Source: Tetracentron sinense (Eukaryota; Streptophyta; Magnoliopsida; Trochodendrales; Trochodendraceae). Taken from it: a stretch of 64,000 nt of DNA. The translations under genes and the position numbers were made by a program. The DNA lies in assembly GCA_015143295.1 (NCBI GenBank), contig CM026559.1:25062826-25126825 (forward strand), given 5' to 3'. Below are positions 47,645-60,037 of the stretch, piece by piece (positions within the stretch are counted from its first letter, which is position 1; every line of letters begins with the position of its first letter). The notes under the pieces are model-generated. The model made no database searches. It was not told the origin of the DNA and was given only the letters and a program-made list of their open reading frames with translations.

Positions 47645-48884
47645 AAATGAAGTTTTCATAAATTAAAATAATCTATTATGTGACTTTAATTATTAATTTA
47701 ATAGACTTTAAATTAATTATTCGATCATACTCTAAAAGAGGTTTGGTGTACCACAATCCACCGAGTAGTGCAAAATCGTAAGAATTGATTAGTTGAATTT
47801 GAATTGAGTTGTATCCCAGAGACATGGCTAGTTTTTCCTTGCACACATGAGGCTTCAACTATCTTCAAGAAAGACACTCTTTTGATCGCCTCTCAACTTG
47901 CATAATTCGGTTATATATATATATTATTGCTATTCAATTGTTTATTTGTCAATGTATTCCTTTTAATACTCCTTTAACTATAATTAAGCTTAAAAAAATT
48001 AAAGTTAATATATTATTTTTCTTTTTAAAAAACTATCTGACAAGTGTGAACATTAGACTACATAGCCTTTGCAAGCACATGCACCCTAGATATCAATTGA
48101 TAGGATTCATACGAAATGTTTACAAACGAAGCATCAATTCAGAGAGATGCACACCTTGTAACACGGCCCATACAGTCTTCAAGAAAACACCGTGCAGCTA
48201 TTCGACAAGTGTGAACATTTACTGCTCCATACAGTCTTGATTGTGATACTTATGAGTGTTGACTACTCCGGGAGAAGTCGGAGTGTTTCCATCAATTTAG
48301 AAAGAAATTGCGCAGTGATTAGCCCAACGTATTTGACTATGTACTGAATTTGGAATTTGGGGTTGAGAAATCACAACCCAAACCAGTGCTTCAACTCTAA
48401 CCCCAGGAACACGGGTGTGTTCGGTTGAGGGGTAAAAGGGTAAGAGAAAAGAAAGTGAAATACAGTAAAATAAAAGAATTGTATAATTCCTCGTGTGTTT
48501 GGTTTGAGGAAAAATTTTAGGGAAACTTATAAATTTTTTCAAAATTGTCATTTGCTCTCTTTAGAAATATAATCATACAAAAAGGTATTATTGGAATTGT
48601 GAAGTTTTTACTCCACTTTCTTTCATAAATCCAACATTTTGGTGGAATAAGATTTGGGTGAAAGTGAGAGATAGTGGTGCACTAGTGAGAAAGTTAAGGT
48701 TTTACATTACCTCAAAATCCTCTAACCGAATAGGGTGAAAGTACTTTCCCTCACATTCTTAAACTCCCACTTTCACTTACTTTCCCTTTCCCTCACATTC
48801 CTTTCAATACACCGGCTTTAAATACACATCGGAGGTTTCTTCCATTTCAGTTACCGCTTCCGCAGAACGAGCCAATCCTTAGTA
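47645..48884. other. Promoter region of receptor B
   Basis: Counterpart of 12,237-13,501. Contains the short TA tract at 47,911-47,924, a Tourist-like MITE at about 48,412-48,740, a pyrimidine-rich stretch and a candidate TATA box (CTTTAAATACA, 48,816-48,826) about 60 bases before the ATG. It differs from receptor A's promoter only by a few substitutions and short deletions inside the MITE. Confidence 0.55.
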
Positions 48885-51800
48885 ATGGCGAGGCCTCACC
48901 TCATGATCTTTCTCGTATCAGTGCTGTTGGGGCACTCGTGCATAGTTGCATTGGTAGCATCTCCATCTAACTTTACGGATCTGTCAGCTTTGCTTGCCTT
49001 CAAGGCTCGAATTACTGTTGATCCGGATAACATCTTGGCAGATAATTGGACTACCAAGTCTTCCTTCTGCAACTGGATCGGGGTCTTTTGTAGCCGCCAT
49101 AGGCAAAGGGTCACGTCTATGAATCTTTCTCACATGGGGATCCATGGCACCATTGAGCCGCGACTCAGCAACTTGTCCTTCCTTGTCTCTCTCGACCTCC
49201 GAAACAACAGTTTCCATGGTTACCTACCCAACAGCCTTGGCCAACTACGTCGCTTGAGGCAACTCTACATGGGGGAGAATCAATTGGAAGGAATGATTCC
49301 GCCAAGTTTATCCCAGTGTTTGGAACTTCAAGTAATAGCACTGGAACTCAACAAGTTTAGTAGGTATGTGCCAAGAGAGCTTGCAATCTTACCCAAGCTT
49401 CGTATCTTACTTCTTTCTAATAACAGTCTTACTGGCACTATCCCTCTTTCTCTTGGAAACCTGTCAACGCTAGAGAAGCTTGTCCTTTCTTATAATAGCC
49501 TAGGAGGAAGTATTCCCGAAGAGCTTGGTAATCTCCATAATTTGCAACAATTAAATTTAATAGGCAACCAGCTAGCAGGTTCCCTTCCTTCCACCATCTT
49601 TAACATCTCCAAGCTGCAGATTATTATTCTCTCAAGAAATAGCCTATCTGGTAGTCTCCCAACAGATATTGGGTATCGTCTTCCTAAACTTGAAGGGCTT
49701 TATCTTCGTGACAATCAGCTTAGTGGCCATATTCCATCCAGTTTGGGCAGATGTGGAAAGCTCCGATATCTATCATTATCCGTCAACAACTTCACTGGAA
49801 GCCTACCTAGAGAAATTGGGAGCTTGTCTAACCTTGAAGGGCTTTATCTTAGTGAGAACCAGCTAGCAGGCTCCCTTCCAACAGATATTGGGTATCGTCT
49901 TTCTAACCTTGAAGAGCTTTATCTTTATCACAATCAGCTTAGTGGCCACATTCCATCAAGTTTGTGGAGATGTGGAAAGCTCCGATATCTATCATTATCT
50001 TTCAACGACTTCACTGGAAGCCTACCTAGAGAAATTGGGAGCTTGTCTAACCTTGAAGGGCTTTATCTTGTTAGCAATCAGCTTAGTGGCCACATTCCAT
50101 CCAGTTTGTGTAGATGTGGAAAGCTCTCACATCTACTATTAAGTCTCAACAACTTCATTGGAAGCCTACCTAGGGAAATTGGGAGCTTGTCTAACCTTGA
50201 GAAGGTATATATTGGAGGAAATTCCTTGAGTGGTACCATTCCTCCATCTGTGGGTAACATTTCTAAGCTGAAAGGAATGGATTTTTCAGAAAATCACCTG
50301 GTAGGAAACATTCCTGAAGAGGTGGGTCGTCTTCTAAATCTACAGATCTTGGACTTGGGTTGGAATCATCTTAGTGGTACAATACCGAAAGCAATTTTTA
50401 ACATATCCACTTTACAAGTCCTTTCCCTCTCATTTAATAACCTCTCTGGGTATCTTCCAACAAGTATAGGTTCTCAGCTTCCCAATCTTGAAGAGCTTTA
50501 TCTAGGACAAAATGGACTGAGAGGAAGCATCCCAGTTTCTATATCTAATGCCTCCATGCTCTCCATTCTTGATATATTTTTCAATTCCTTTGATGGCCCG
50601 ATCCCCACATCTCTAGGGAATTTGCAACTCCTTCGAATGCTCTTTCTGGGATATAATCAATTAACCAACCAACCTGGCACTCATGAACTTAGCTTTATGA
50701 CTTCCTTAACAAATTGCCGGCTCTTGAAGAATTTGCAAATACAACACAATCAACTAAAGGGAAACCTACCAGATTCCATTGGGAATTTCTCTAGTTCCCT
50801 TGAGACTTTTAAGGGAGGAGAAAATCAGATCACTGGCAGTATTCCAAGAGAAATTGGGAACCTGAGCAACTTGATTACATTATCTTTGAGTACCAATGAC
50901 ATTGCAGGAGCCATCCCATCATCGATCAAAGGCTTAGAGAATCTTCAAAGGTTGTATGTAGATGATAACAAGATACATGGGTCCATTCCAGATGATCTTT
51001 GTTCTTTGCCGCAGTTGGGAGAACTATATCTTTTCCAAAATAAGCTCTCTGGACCAATTCCAAATTGCATTGGGAATCTTAGTCGACTAAAGATTCTCCA
51101 CCTAGGCTCCAATTTATTTACATCCTTAATACCTTTGACCTTATGGAGTCTTACAGATCTCTCTTTTTTGAACTTGTCACACAATTCTCTGCACGGGCAT
51201 CTTCCCGGCAAAGTGGAAAATTTGGATGTCTTTGAAGGAATGGACCTCTCTTGGAATCAGTTATCTGGTGACATTCCGAGTATGGTAGGCGACCTCCAAA
51301 GACTACGTTACCTGAACTTGTCAAGAAACTCACTGCAAGGTCCTCTTCCACAATCCTTTGGAAATTTGATAAGCATGGAATTCTTGGATCTCTCTTTCAA
51401 TAATCTATCAGGTGAGATTCCGAAGCCCATGGAGAAACTTTTGCACCTGAATTATTTGAATCTATCATTTAATAGGCTACAAGGAGAAATTCCGAATCGG
51501 GGGCCTTTCACAAAATTCACAACTCAATCTTTCATGGGGAATGAAGCACTTTGTGGGGTGGCCAAACTGAATGTTTCACCCTGTCCGACCAATGTTCCCA
51601 GATCGAGAACGAAATTACAACTCAAATATGTTCTTCCTACCATTGTTTCCATTGCAATCGTTTTTGCTCTCTTATGTATACTAATAAAACGCCGAATGAA
51701 AAAGAAGCACGCCCCTGTTCCAGTTGATATATCACCTATAATGGCACACAGGACGATTTCATACCTGGAGCTTCTTCGTGCAACCGATAACTTCAGTGAA

Positions 51801-54800
51801 GCCAACTTACTTGGGGTAGGGAGTTTCAGTTCAGTATACAAAGGGACATTGTGTGATGGCACATTCAGTGCTGTAAAAGTTTTGGATTTGCAAAATGAGG
51901 GAGCATTTAGGAGTTTTGATGCAGAATGTCAGGTGTTACGTAGTGTTCGACACAGAAATCTTGTTAAAATCATCACAACTTGCTCCAACCTTGATTTCAG
52001 AGCATTGGTTCTTCAGTACATGCCTAATGGAAGCTTGGAAAAATGGTTGTATTCCCACAACTATTGCTTGGATCTTCTTCAGAGAATCAACATTATGATG
52101 GATGTTGCTTTAGCCATGGAGTATTTGCACCACAATTTTGTGGAGCCTGTGGTACACTGCGACCTGAAGCCAACGAATGTTCTATTGGATGAAGACATGG
52201 TCGCCCATGTGGGTGACTTTGGTATTGCCAAGATCTTAGCTGCAGATGAGTCTACAACACAAACGAAGACCCTTGGCAGCATAGGCTACATTGCTCCTGG
52301 TAAGAGTTCTATCTCTAGTCTATGGTTAGTTATATAAAACAAACATCAAATATAGCCCTTTTTCCTCTTTGAATCGCTAGGCGTTTTGGCCCGATTAAAA
52401 CTTAGGCTGGCCAAAACCTGGCCCGTTGACACCCCTAATATATTTACAGATTCAATATTTTTTGTTTATATATTTTGGTTCTTATTCTATCTAAGCAGGG
52501 GCGGAGCTAGGAATTTTTCATTGGGGGGGGGGGGGGGGGGGGGGGTGGCCAAAGTACAGGTATTAAAAAAAAAAAGTTGATTTGAGGGTATGGAATGGGG
52601 GGTTTGGGGGCGTAGCCCTTGAGAAAAAAAATTTGGGGTAGTTTTTTTATTTTGAGAATTTTTTTTTTCCCGGTAACGCCTTTGAGGTCGCCCCGTGTCC
52701 CTATTAATACCCCTTAATTATGGTTAAGATTCACCCACCTATCCTTGGTTTTAAAAAACGTATCAAATTTCTTTTTGAACCCTAGTTTAAAATTAACTAA
52801 TACCTAAGGTTAAAATTATTTAAATATTTGTTTCTAAAAACTAAGGATAAGTAGGTGAACCCTGAGATTGGGTGAATTTTAACCATAGTTAAGGGGTGTC
52901 AATAGGGACATTTGGTAACCTCAAGGGCATAAGGGGACTTTATTGGGGGGCCCACTATATATATGACAAAAAAATTTGGGGGGACCACTGTATTATATAG
53001 GACAAAAAAATTAGGGGGGGCCAAGTATACTAAAATTATTAGTTTTTAATTGAGGGGCCCACTATTCATACTAGTGCACTAAGGAATTACAAAAAATTTG
53101 GGGGGGCCATGGCCCCCCCACCCCCCCGCTCCGCCCCTGTATCTAAGGGTAGCATTTTCTGACCCATGGGTCAAGTATCCAAACCCGCTGGACTCTACAT
53201 GGGTTAAGGGTTGACGTTTTGGATCCATAGGTTGTTTTCGGATTCTGTCGTCTCAGGTCCTTTATAATTAGCTGGGCCCAGGTTCAGGTTAGCACCCCAA
53301 CCCAAAGAGTACAAGTAATTTTACTCTTATATAAACTATGGCTCAGGATCCTCTGGAGTTGAACCCCTAGAGGTCGCCACGTGTCTCCTTTGACACCCCT
53401 TAACCATGGGTAAGGTTCACCCACCCCTAGGGTTCACTAACCCATCCTTGGTTTTTTTTTTTTATTAATTATTATTTTTTAAATTAAAAAAATATTTTTA
53501 ATATTAAAAAACTCTAAAAACTGTTTTTTTAATTTAAAAAATAATAATTAATAAAAAAAAAAAAAACCAAGGATGGGTTAGTGAACCCTAGGGGTGGGTG
53601 AACCTTACCCATGGTTAAGGGGTGTCAAAGGAGACATGTGGCGACCTCTAGGGGTTCAACTCGAGAGAATTCTCTTGAGTTGAACTCGAGAGAATCCTGT
53701 GCCATAAACTATTATTTTTCAATTTAAATGTCATTAATATTAAAAATGTTATAAAAGGAAAACAATAAATGATCACACCTAAGGAAACTAGCACAATACA
53801 GTCGGAACATATATTGGTCACCACCTAGCTCAACATAATTTTTTTTTCTTTCCCCCTTTTGGGGCGAATATATAAGGGGGTGAGTGCAGCTAGCACTCCC
53901 CATACTGACCAATACAAATCCGACAATGGTGTGAATTAAGGGTAGCAATGGGCATAATTAGCCGAGACAGGAAAAATAATTGGTCGACTCATCAGGCCCA
54001 TGACCTAAAGACACGCTATAGGATATGTACAAGTTTTGTATGTTTCGGCATTGAAATACAGACATATTTGTTAAGACTCGGGATCCTCTCTAGTTTGTGC
54101 TCACGAGGACACCGGCAGCTTCAAAATTTCGAAAGTGTTTTTAAAATATGGTAGTGTCTTTTTCTATTTCAAATTATTGGGCGCAGTGCCAAGCCATGTT
54201 GGGCATCGTGCATGGGGGGAACTCAATGGCGTGAGGAGAGGACACGGAGAAGCTGGCGGTGTCCTCGCCAGCACCAACTGGAGAGGATCCCTAGTCATTT
54301 ACTAACCATGGCAATGGATTGGGTTGGCTTTGTCTCCGGTTAGGTAAAAGTGTTCTTTAACCCGGAAATACTCGTTTATAATTGTGTTAAAAAACAACAA
54401 AGAAGAGGAGTCTTACATATCTCTAAGTAATGCTCTTGGCCGAGACCACTGAGCATGGGATTTCAGGTTGGGCCACCATGTGAAGATGACCCCACCTGAA
54501 ATCCCGCGCTCGGCGGCACAAAGGGTGAAGTCAGGATTCTCTCATAGGAGGGGCTAACAATGGGGGGTTTGGGGGCTCTGCGCCCAAAAAAAAAAATTCA
54601 GGGCCAAGTTCATGTGCAATCGCATTTGTTTGTGTCCGTTTGTAAAAAATATATTTTTTCTCTGAAGTTTGGGGGGGGGGGGGCTAGAGTCCCCTGTTGC
54701 CCTAGCTCCGCCCCTCTCCCAGCTACACCCCTATTATTACAAAAGAGTTTTTTATTTCAAAATTTCAGGGGGGCTTCAGTCCCCCGGCCTGATGTGGCTC

Positions 54801-55655
54801 CGCCCCTGGCTCATATTTAAACTCTTTGATTCATATATATATATATTTATTATCAATAATAATTAATTAAGTATTATAACCAGACAACAAATTCCATCTC
54901 AATTGTAACAGGGTTGAGAAATTAAATCCGAAAACTTAATCCTAAACCTTGAAAATTTTTGCAGGTTCATATTGGCTGACCGGTTGGGTCAGAAATTTTT
55001 TCACCCTCGTGAAATAACTCATTAGATTCATATAGTTAAATTTTATTATAATAAATTAAAACTTGGGTTAGAGTAGAGGAATTTCTTATTGTTTTGGGTT
55101 TGGGTTTAGCTATTTAACCGGTTCATAAATGGTGTGGGTCGGAGCAATCCCCGGGCTAGACCTCCCCCCCGCTACTGGACACGAACACAATAACCCATAT
55201 TAATTGCCACCCGTAATAACATCCTTGTGTTTATCCTTCTTTGTGGATTGATGATTTGTTGATGCGTATGATTGGTGCACGTAGAGTATGGATCCGGAGG
55301 AAGAGTGTCCACAAGCTGTGATGTTTACAGCTACGGGATCATGTTAATGGAGATGTTTACCAGAAAGAAGCCGACGGACGAGATGTTTGCTGGAGAATTG
55401 AGCTTGAGGCAGTGGATGGATGCGTCACTTCCCCATGAAGTAATGGAGGTTTTGGATCCCAATCTCGTAAGGGGAGATGAAGACTCTTCGACTGTAAGAA
55501 AACAGTGTTTTTCATCCATCATGGAATTAGCTATGCACTGTTCGATGGAGTGGCCGGATGAGAGGATTGACATGAAAGACGTTGTCATTAGGCTCAAGAA
55601 GATCAAACTGGAGTTTGTCGCCAACGTCGGAGGTTCTTCAAGTGCGAATCATTGA
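48885..55655 (+). CDS. LRR-XII-type non-RD receptor kinase (two exons), apparently intact
   Basis: Exons 48,885-52,299 and 55,285-55,655 join in phase (G|AG) to encode 1,261 residues. Donor G|GTAAGAG and acceptor GCACGTAG| give GSIGYIAP-EYGSGGRVSTS, the expected activation segment. Order: signal peptide (about 1-26), LRR N-cap with SSFCNWIGVFC, 33 LRRs, C-cap, membrane helix about 915-936, kinase: GVGSFSSVYKG, K998, HCDLKP (D1093), DFG (D1111), then DVYSYGIMLMEMFTRKKPTD, WPDERIDMKDVV, ending GGSSSANH. Xa21, FLS2 and EFR share this non-RD class and, for EFR and Xa21, this intron position. They sense microbial peptides at the plasma membrane with co-receptors. The ligand here is unknown. It has five more LRRs than paralog A. 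A 3 kb intron holds two recent transposons. Start chosen because ATG opens the signal peptide and follows the TATA box by about 60 bases. Confidence 0.93.
49761..50199 (+). repeat. Internal LRR tandem repeat in receptor B
   Basis: A 219 bp (73 codon, three LRR) unit starting CTCCGATATCTATCATTATC occurs at 49,761 and again at 49,980, nearly identical. A further shorter LRR pair follows. Compared with receptor A the region is 363 bp longer, which equals five LRRs. Confidence 0.88.
52496..53139. mobile_element. Non-autonomous hAT element, 644 bp, in receptor B intron
   Basis: Ends CAGGGGCGGAGCTAGG and (inverted) CAGGGGCGGAGCGGGG, with perfect 8 bp duplications TATCTAAG (52,488-52,495 and 53,140-53,147). 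Receptor A's intron has a single TATCTAAG at 16,747-16,754, the empty site. A poly-G run follows the left end. Another inverted-repeat MITE (about 52,665-52,925) sits inside it. Confidence 0.95.
52665..52925. mobile_element. CCAAGGATGGG-family MITE nested in the hAT element
   Basis: Left arm: GTAACGCCTTTGAGGTCGCC, CGTGTCCCTATTAATACCCC, CCACCTATCCTTGGTTTT. Right arm: AAAACTAAGGATAAGTAGG, GGTGTCAATAGGGACA, GGTAACCTCAAGGGC. The arms are inverted and flank an AT-rich core. Confidence 0.65.
53340..53703. mobile_element. MULE-type MITE, 364 bp, in receptor B intron
   Basis: Ends GGCTCAGGATCCTCT and (inverted) GGCACAGGATTCTCT. Long arms contain AGGTCGCCACGTGTC, CCCCTAGGGTTCACTAACCC and ATCCTTGGTTTTTTTT. 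Flanked by perfect 9 bp duplications ATAAACTAT (53,331-53,339 and 53,704-53,712), the size typical of Mutator-like elements. The empty site is at 16,932-16,940 in receptor A. Confidence 0.93.
53713..55284. other. Receptor B intron, 3' part
   Basis: Paralogous to scattered parts of 16,941-24,022. Contains the stem-loop at about 54,458-54,504 (TTTCAGGTTGGGCC pairing with ACCCCACCTGAAAT) and two CTCCGCCCCT-type termini at about 54,706 and 54,800, probably hAT remnants. AT run near 54,836. Ends with the acceptor GTAG. Confidence 0.6.
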
Positions 55656-55928
55656 AATCTGATGTGCAACGCCTAGGAAATTGCCATTGATAATCTCTCT
55701 CTCAATAGTAAAATACAGTCTTAACTATTCTAAATTAATGTTTAGTATTGCTTTAGCTGCCTTATGTTTTTATTTTAGTCATTAGGTCATCTATTGATCT
55801 AACGCTTAAGTCTCTTTTAAATATTAGGTTTTATTAATGGGGGTAATATAGAAATGGGGGAAAGAAGTTTTTGGATTCAATAAGAGAGAACACTGGTTTT
55901 TTGTGAAGTTTTTATGGGTTTGAGAGTG
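55656..55928 (+). other. 3' UTR and flank of receptor B
   Basis: Follows the stop TGA. No clear AATAAA. AAATTAATGTTTAGTATTGC and other AT-rich words are shared with copy A. Nothing coding. Confidence 0.5.
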
Positions 55929-57540
55929 CACTACAAGAAATCAGCTTATTGCTCACGGTTTTTATGTGTGACTACTGTAAGTCATTGATCATGGTTATAG
56001 AGTGTAGAATGAACCGGGGATCTTTCATGGCGTGATCATAAGTTGAATCAAATAGCACTGTTTTTTATTGGTGAATGTAGATGTCAAATAACCAAGATTA
56101 TACCTTCAAAATACAGTCATTTCGTGTTGTTCTTACGAGCACGGTTTGAATCTTAACTGTGATTATTTAAAATTAAAAACTCACGATTCTTGAGCTGTGA
56201 TTGTAAATGTCAATTAACCAAGGTTAAGCTTTACAAATTTATGGCAGGTCAAGGTGAACTTAAGATCATGGTGTTTTGATTAACAATGATCATTGATTCT
56301 TTTTTATCCATGATTTCCTCCATTTGGTTTTCTAGTTAAAATCTTTCTTTATGCAACTCCTACCATTTGTATCTCCCACTACTACAAATATGTTTATCTA
56401 TCACAGTTGCATTTTCAAATACAATCACCATGTTCACGGAAACTGTGATGTATTCCATTATAAATCGTAATTGATATCGCATGAACTGGCTGACGAAATT
56501 TTAGATCACGGTTAATTATAAACGGAAATGTGATTACAAAATAAAAATAATCTCGATTAAATAATAACAGTGATCTTAAATATTTTTTAGCATTACTATT
56601 TTTTATATGATTTTGATCTTATATTGACAATAAAATTTAATTAGACTTTATTTGATTTCCGATCACAATTATACAACAACCGTGATTGAATTCACTGTCT
56701 ATAAATACTCCATATATGCATGCACTTGCTAAATAAATAACTTTCAGAGTATTCTTTTATCTTCTTCTTCATTTGTCTTCTCTAATTTTTCTTGTCGTTT
56801 TATTAATGCAGTTGTTAAACAAGCTTTTCTTTCTCTTGCTAATTTTAAGCTAAGAAATCATTATTATGGAATGGAAGTAAACTTTTGAAAAGAAAGAAAA
56901 ATATGTTTTTGTGTGTTTAGTCAAGCCCTTTTGGAGTGATGGCATGGACTTACCCTTATAGCACCTTAGCGGTTACCTTAGGTCTGATTTTGTGTGTTTA
57001 GGTGTTATTACCTCTTATCCAAAAAACACAATTATCAATTTTGTGATCAACTTTGCCTTCCAAAAAGATTTTAAATATTAAGCGAGGACCATTAATATTG
57101 GTTGTCCTCATGTGTCTTGTCAGACATGCAGCCCTTAACATTGATTAAAACCTTTAATTCTAATTTATGAAAAATAATTGAAAATTAAGAAATGAGGAGC
57201 TTAATTTGGTAAAATCTATTATTTGGTTTAGGATGGGACCTACTTTTGTTGCTAGATGAAGGTTTGACGTAGCAATGGTTCCAGTGATGATTGGATCACA
57301 CCCACTTAGATGCCCTCAACCAGTAAAGGAGAACATGGAACTGAAATTTTATGAGTCTTTTATCATGTTTAAGAGGATAATAGCATAAAAGGGTGGTCTT
57401 CCATCTTATTTAAATTGCCCTGATAAAGAACCGGCTGTTATGTGTATCAAAATATGGAGTTTTGAGCATATGCCTCGGTGTTATTTGGAACACCCTTCAA
57501 GTCCCAAGAACTGGTCACTATGTTATCATAGCAGAAAAAC
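55929..57540 (+). mobile_element. CACTA (EnSpm) transposon left end and possible body
   Basis: Starts CACTACAAGAAATC, the plant CACTA terminus. It is followed by many subterminal copies of a short word in both orientations: GATCATGG, ATCACGGTTA, CACGGTTT, AACCGTGATTG (to about 56,700), then a promoter-like TCTATAAATACTCC at 56,698. About 57,230-57,520 has a weakly protein-like stretch that I cannot assign. The right terminus was not found and the right boundary is only where gypsy sequence begins. Confidence 0.65.
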
Positions 57541-57599
57541 AATCAAGGTGTACTTTGCCTTTTGGTCAAAGTGACAGTGTGAGTATCCCTTACTTTGGG

Positions 57600-60000
57600 T
57601 GGGTTGGATTCGGCTCCTCTGCTTGACCGAGTCCTGCTGGGATCTTGCTTGCCTTTCCACCCAGCACGACACCTCAATGTGCTAAGGATCCAACGGTGGT
57701 GGATGACTTGAGTATTTTCAGTGGCGTGTGGCAAAAAAATTAGGCGCCAAATGAGAACGGATTTTGAAATCAAAGGGTGGGAGGCTTCCACTTTCAAAGG
57801 GATTCGCTGATTCGGCTCCTCTGTTTTGTTCTCTTCCCTCCCCTCGAACGAACACAGTTGTCGACTACTTCAAACTCTGACGGACGAGGTCATCGCTTCA
57901 GCTGCTCTTTCTCCGGCCAAACACCTTTTTTTTATGGCACCTGGCTTCAACTGCTCTTTCTCCGGTCAAACACCTTTTCTTTACAGCACCTCTAGCTAGG
58001 TTTTAGTGAGGTGGTCTTCGTGGATTTTTATGTTCCGCTTCAGACGTTTTAAGGGTCTCTACAGTAATATGATGACGACCTCGGGCATCACCGCGTTGCT
58101 TCTTGTAGCGTTCCACGTTGGCTCTACTTTTCTCGGCCTCGTCTTTGCTCTTTTCAGTCTTGACCTTGCTATTTTCAGCCTCAGCCTTGGCTTCTATGCT
58201 TGAGCTCGAATTTCTTCGATCTCTTTGAGCATCGCCGCCTTCTCCGCCGCTGCCACTATCTCCACCTTCGCCGCTTGAGCTTTGAAAAACTCAAAGGAGT
58301 TGCCTAGATGGTCACAACGATCAGACAACTCCTAGAAATTCGTTTTGATTTAACGAAAGAAAAAAAAAGGTGAGGATCCGTGCTGTAACAAGATAAGCAA
58401 AACATAATCGGGACCAAACTGAGAAGTTTGACCATTGCAACCATCTTTGCATGGTAGAGGTCCAGCACCGACTTATTGGCGTTCTTGGCCAAGGTCTCGT
58501 CTGCAAGGAACCTAACCCCTCAGCTCCAGACGGTGGCCGTCTGCATGCTCTCCATGGCCACATCGGTGTATTTCAAATGTCGTGCATCAGCTTTATTCTT
58601 AAAGGATGGGATCCAGGCTCGATCCGCGCCCTCCATCATCCTAAGGCGGAGGTGGAGGCAGGGATGAAGAAGATGGAATAGTCACACACACCATCAATTG
58701 AGCAACCTCGGGTTGTTGCGCTATAGTGACTGGCTCTCAGATAGTTACCTACCGAGCTGGAGGATCCATGACAGCGTTCCCTTTGTCTTTGGCATCCTCC
58801 TTCCTCTTCTTGGTGGCCACTAGTTCGGCTAGCATCGCTTGCCTTTTTCTTGAGTGAGCCTCTGACGCAGAGGCATCACCAACAGCATCAACAGCGACTG
58901 CTTCTGGTATGATCAACAAAGCAAATTCATGCTGCCGTCCTAACCGTCTTGAAATACGAGCAAGCCAGACCAACGGGATAGGGTTGTCTTCTACCATCTC
59001 TTCCTCGAGCTCGATACTAGCAACAGGAGATATCAGTAAACCGGCTTCCACTGCAGAAGCTTGTATCACAGCTGCCTTGTCGATCTCGAGATCGAGGTTA
59101 TTAGCAAGCTCAACCTCAATCTTGCTTCAAGACCTCCAAGTAATGTACTCGTCCCCCTTGTCGGATCTGATGGCTCTCAGACGACGTAATTCCTCCGAAG
59201 ACAGGTGCTTGTAGTGCACCTTCGACGGTTCTGCAGCAAAAGATTGAAAAAAGTTGTGAAAAAGAAATAAACACAAGCATGTAGAGGATGGAGAACGAGA
59301 GATCATTATGAGAAATCTACTTGGCTAGAAGGCCTTGTGGATGGGGCGAGCACTCTTCGTCCTCCATTTGCCAGAGACAATGAAGCAGTGTGACCCCCAC
59401 TTCCGATCCACATCTGGGAGATTGTTGATGAAGTCGGAAGTTCTGGCTTTGGAGGCCCACGTATTGTAAGGCTCTTCTTCCTTCGTCCCCGGGCACAAGA
59501 CAAGATGTTTGAAGTAGAAGAGGTGGTGGGGCTCTATGATGCATGTATTCGTCCTTGATTAACTTAATCACCAAGAACATGTACTTATAGAAATTTGGGT
59601 GCATCTACCCCGAAGCAAGTTGGATGACGGTAAGCACCTCCTCGATGATAGGTTCAAGAGGAAACTAGAGTCCAGCCTCCAGCTGAGCAAGGAAGACATT
59701 AGTCTATTTAGATTTGCTGCTAATAATATATGTGTCTGCCATAAAATGTATACAGACTTGGGGAGGAATACCGATTTAGACATGGTACTGAGCTAGGGCA
59801 TGGGTTTGAAAATTCCTAGCTCGAGGGGGAGAAGCAATATAACCCCCCGGAGGGATGCTTTCCGAGGTACTAGGACCTTCATCAGGGTTCATGGCTACTG
59901 GTTTTAGGGGTTTTGAAGGGCGGAATATCAGACAGAAGAATAGAAAAAAAAAGAAAAAAGAATAGAAGACAGATGTAATGTAAATAAAGAGAAAAATCAA
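57600..60000 (-). mobile_element. Ty3/gypsy gag-like region, broken
   Basis: Minus strand. Starts near 59,893 with MNPDEGPSTSESIPPG and passes through a gag/'putative plant transposon' type region. A coiled-coil, lysine- and alanine-rich part with SRKRQAMLAELVATKKRK follows near 58,800, then a charged helical tail (58.2-58.4 kb). Layout fits Tat-lineage gypsy gag. Several breaks. No pol downstream before the CACTA region. Confidence 0.5.
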
Positions 60001-60037
60001 GAACTTACCAAAGTTCTTGAAGGATTCTGTATACAGC

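Larger units (their letters stand above)
35402..52299 (+). repeat. Recent segmental duplication, unit B
   Basis: Direct copy of unit A, starting at the sequence matching base 1 of the window. Unit B is slightly longer mainly because its receptor gene carries 363 extra bases of LRR coding sequence. Other differences are small: a shorter TA microsatellite, a roughly 30-base indel near 46,135, and loss of the 3' end of a Tourist-like MITE near 36,810. Confidence 0.96.
52300..56005 (+). repeat. Older paralogous 3' flank, copy B
   Basis: Counterpart of 16,554-24,765. It carries two clean private insertions, a hAT element at 52,496-53,139 and a MULE MITE at 53,340-53,703, each with an empty site in copy A. 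Exon 2 of the receptor is intact here. Confidence 0.85.

Noticed and set aside
49669-50142. Two similar plus-strand ORFs in another frame of the receptor B LRR region
   Set aside because: Their likeness to each other is explained by the 219 bp LRR tandem repeat read out of frame.
59190-59220. CTTGTAGTG as the right end of the CACTA element
   Set aside because: The bases before it (GGTG) do not match the inverse of CACTACAAGAAATC beyond nine bases, and it lies inside the gag-like region; chance match likely.
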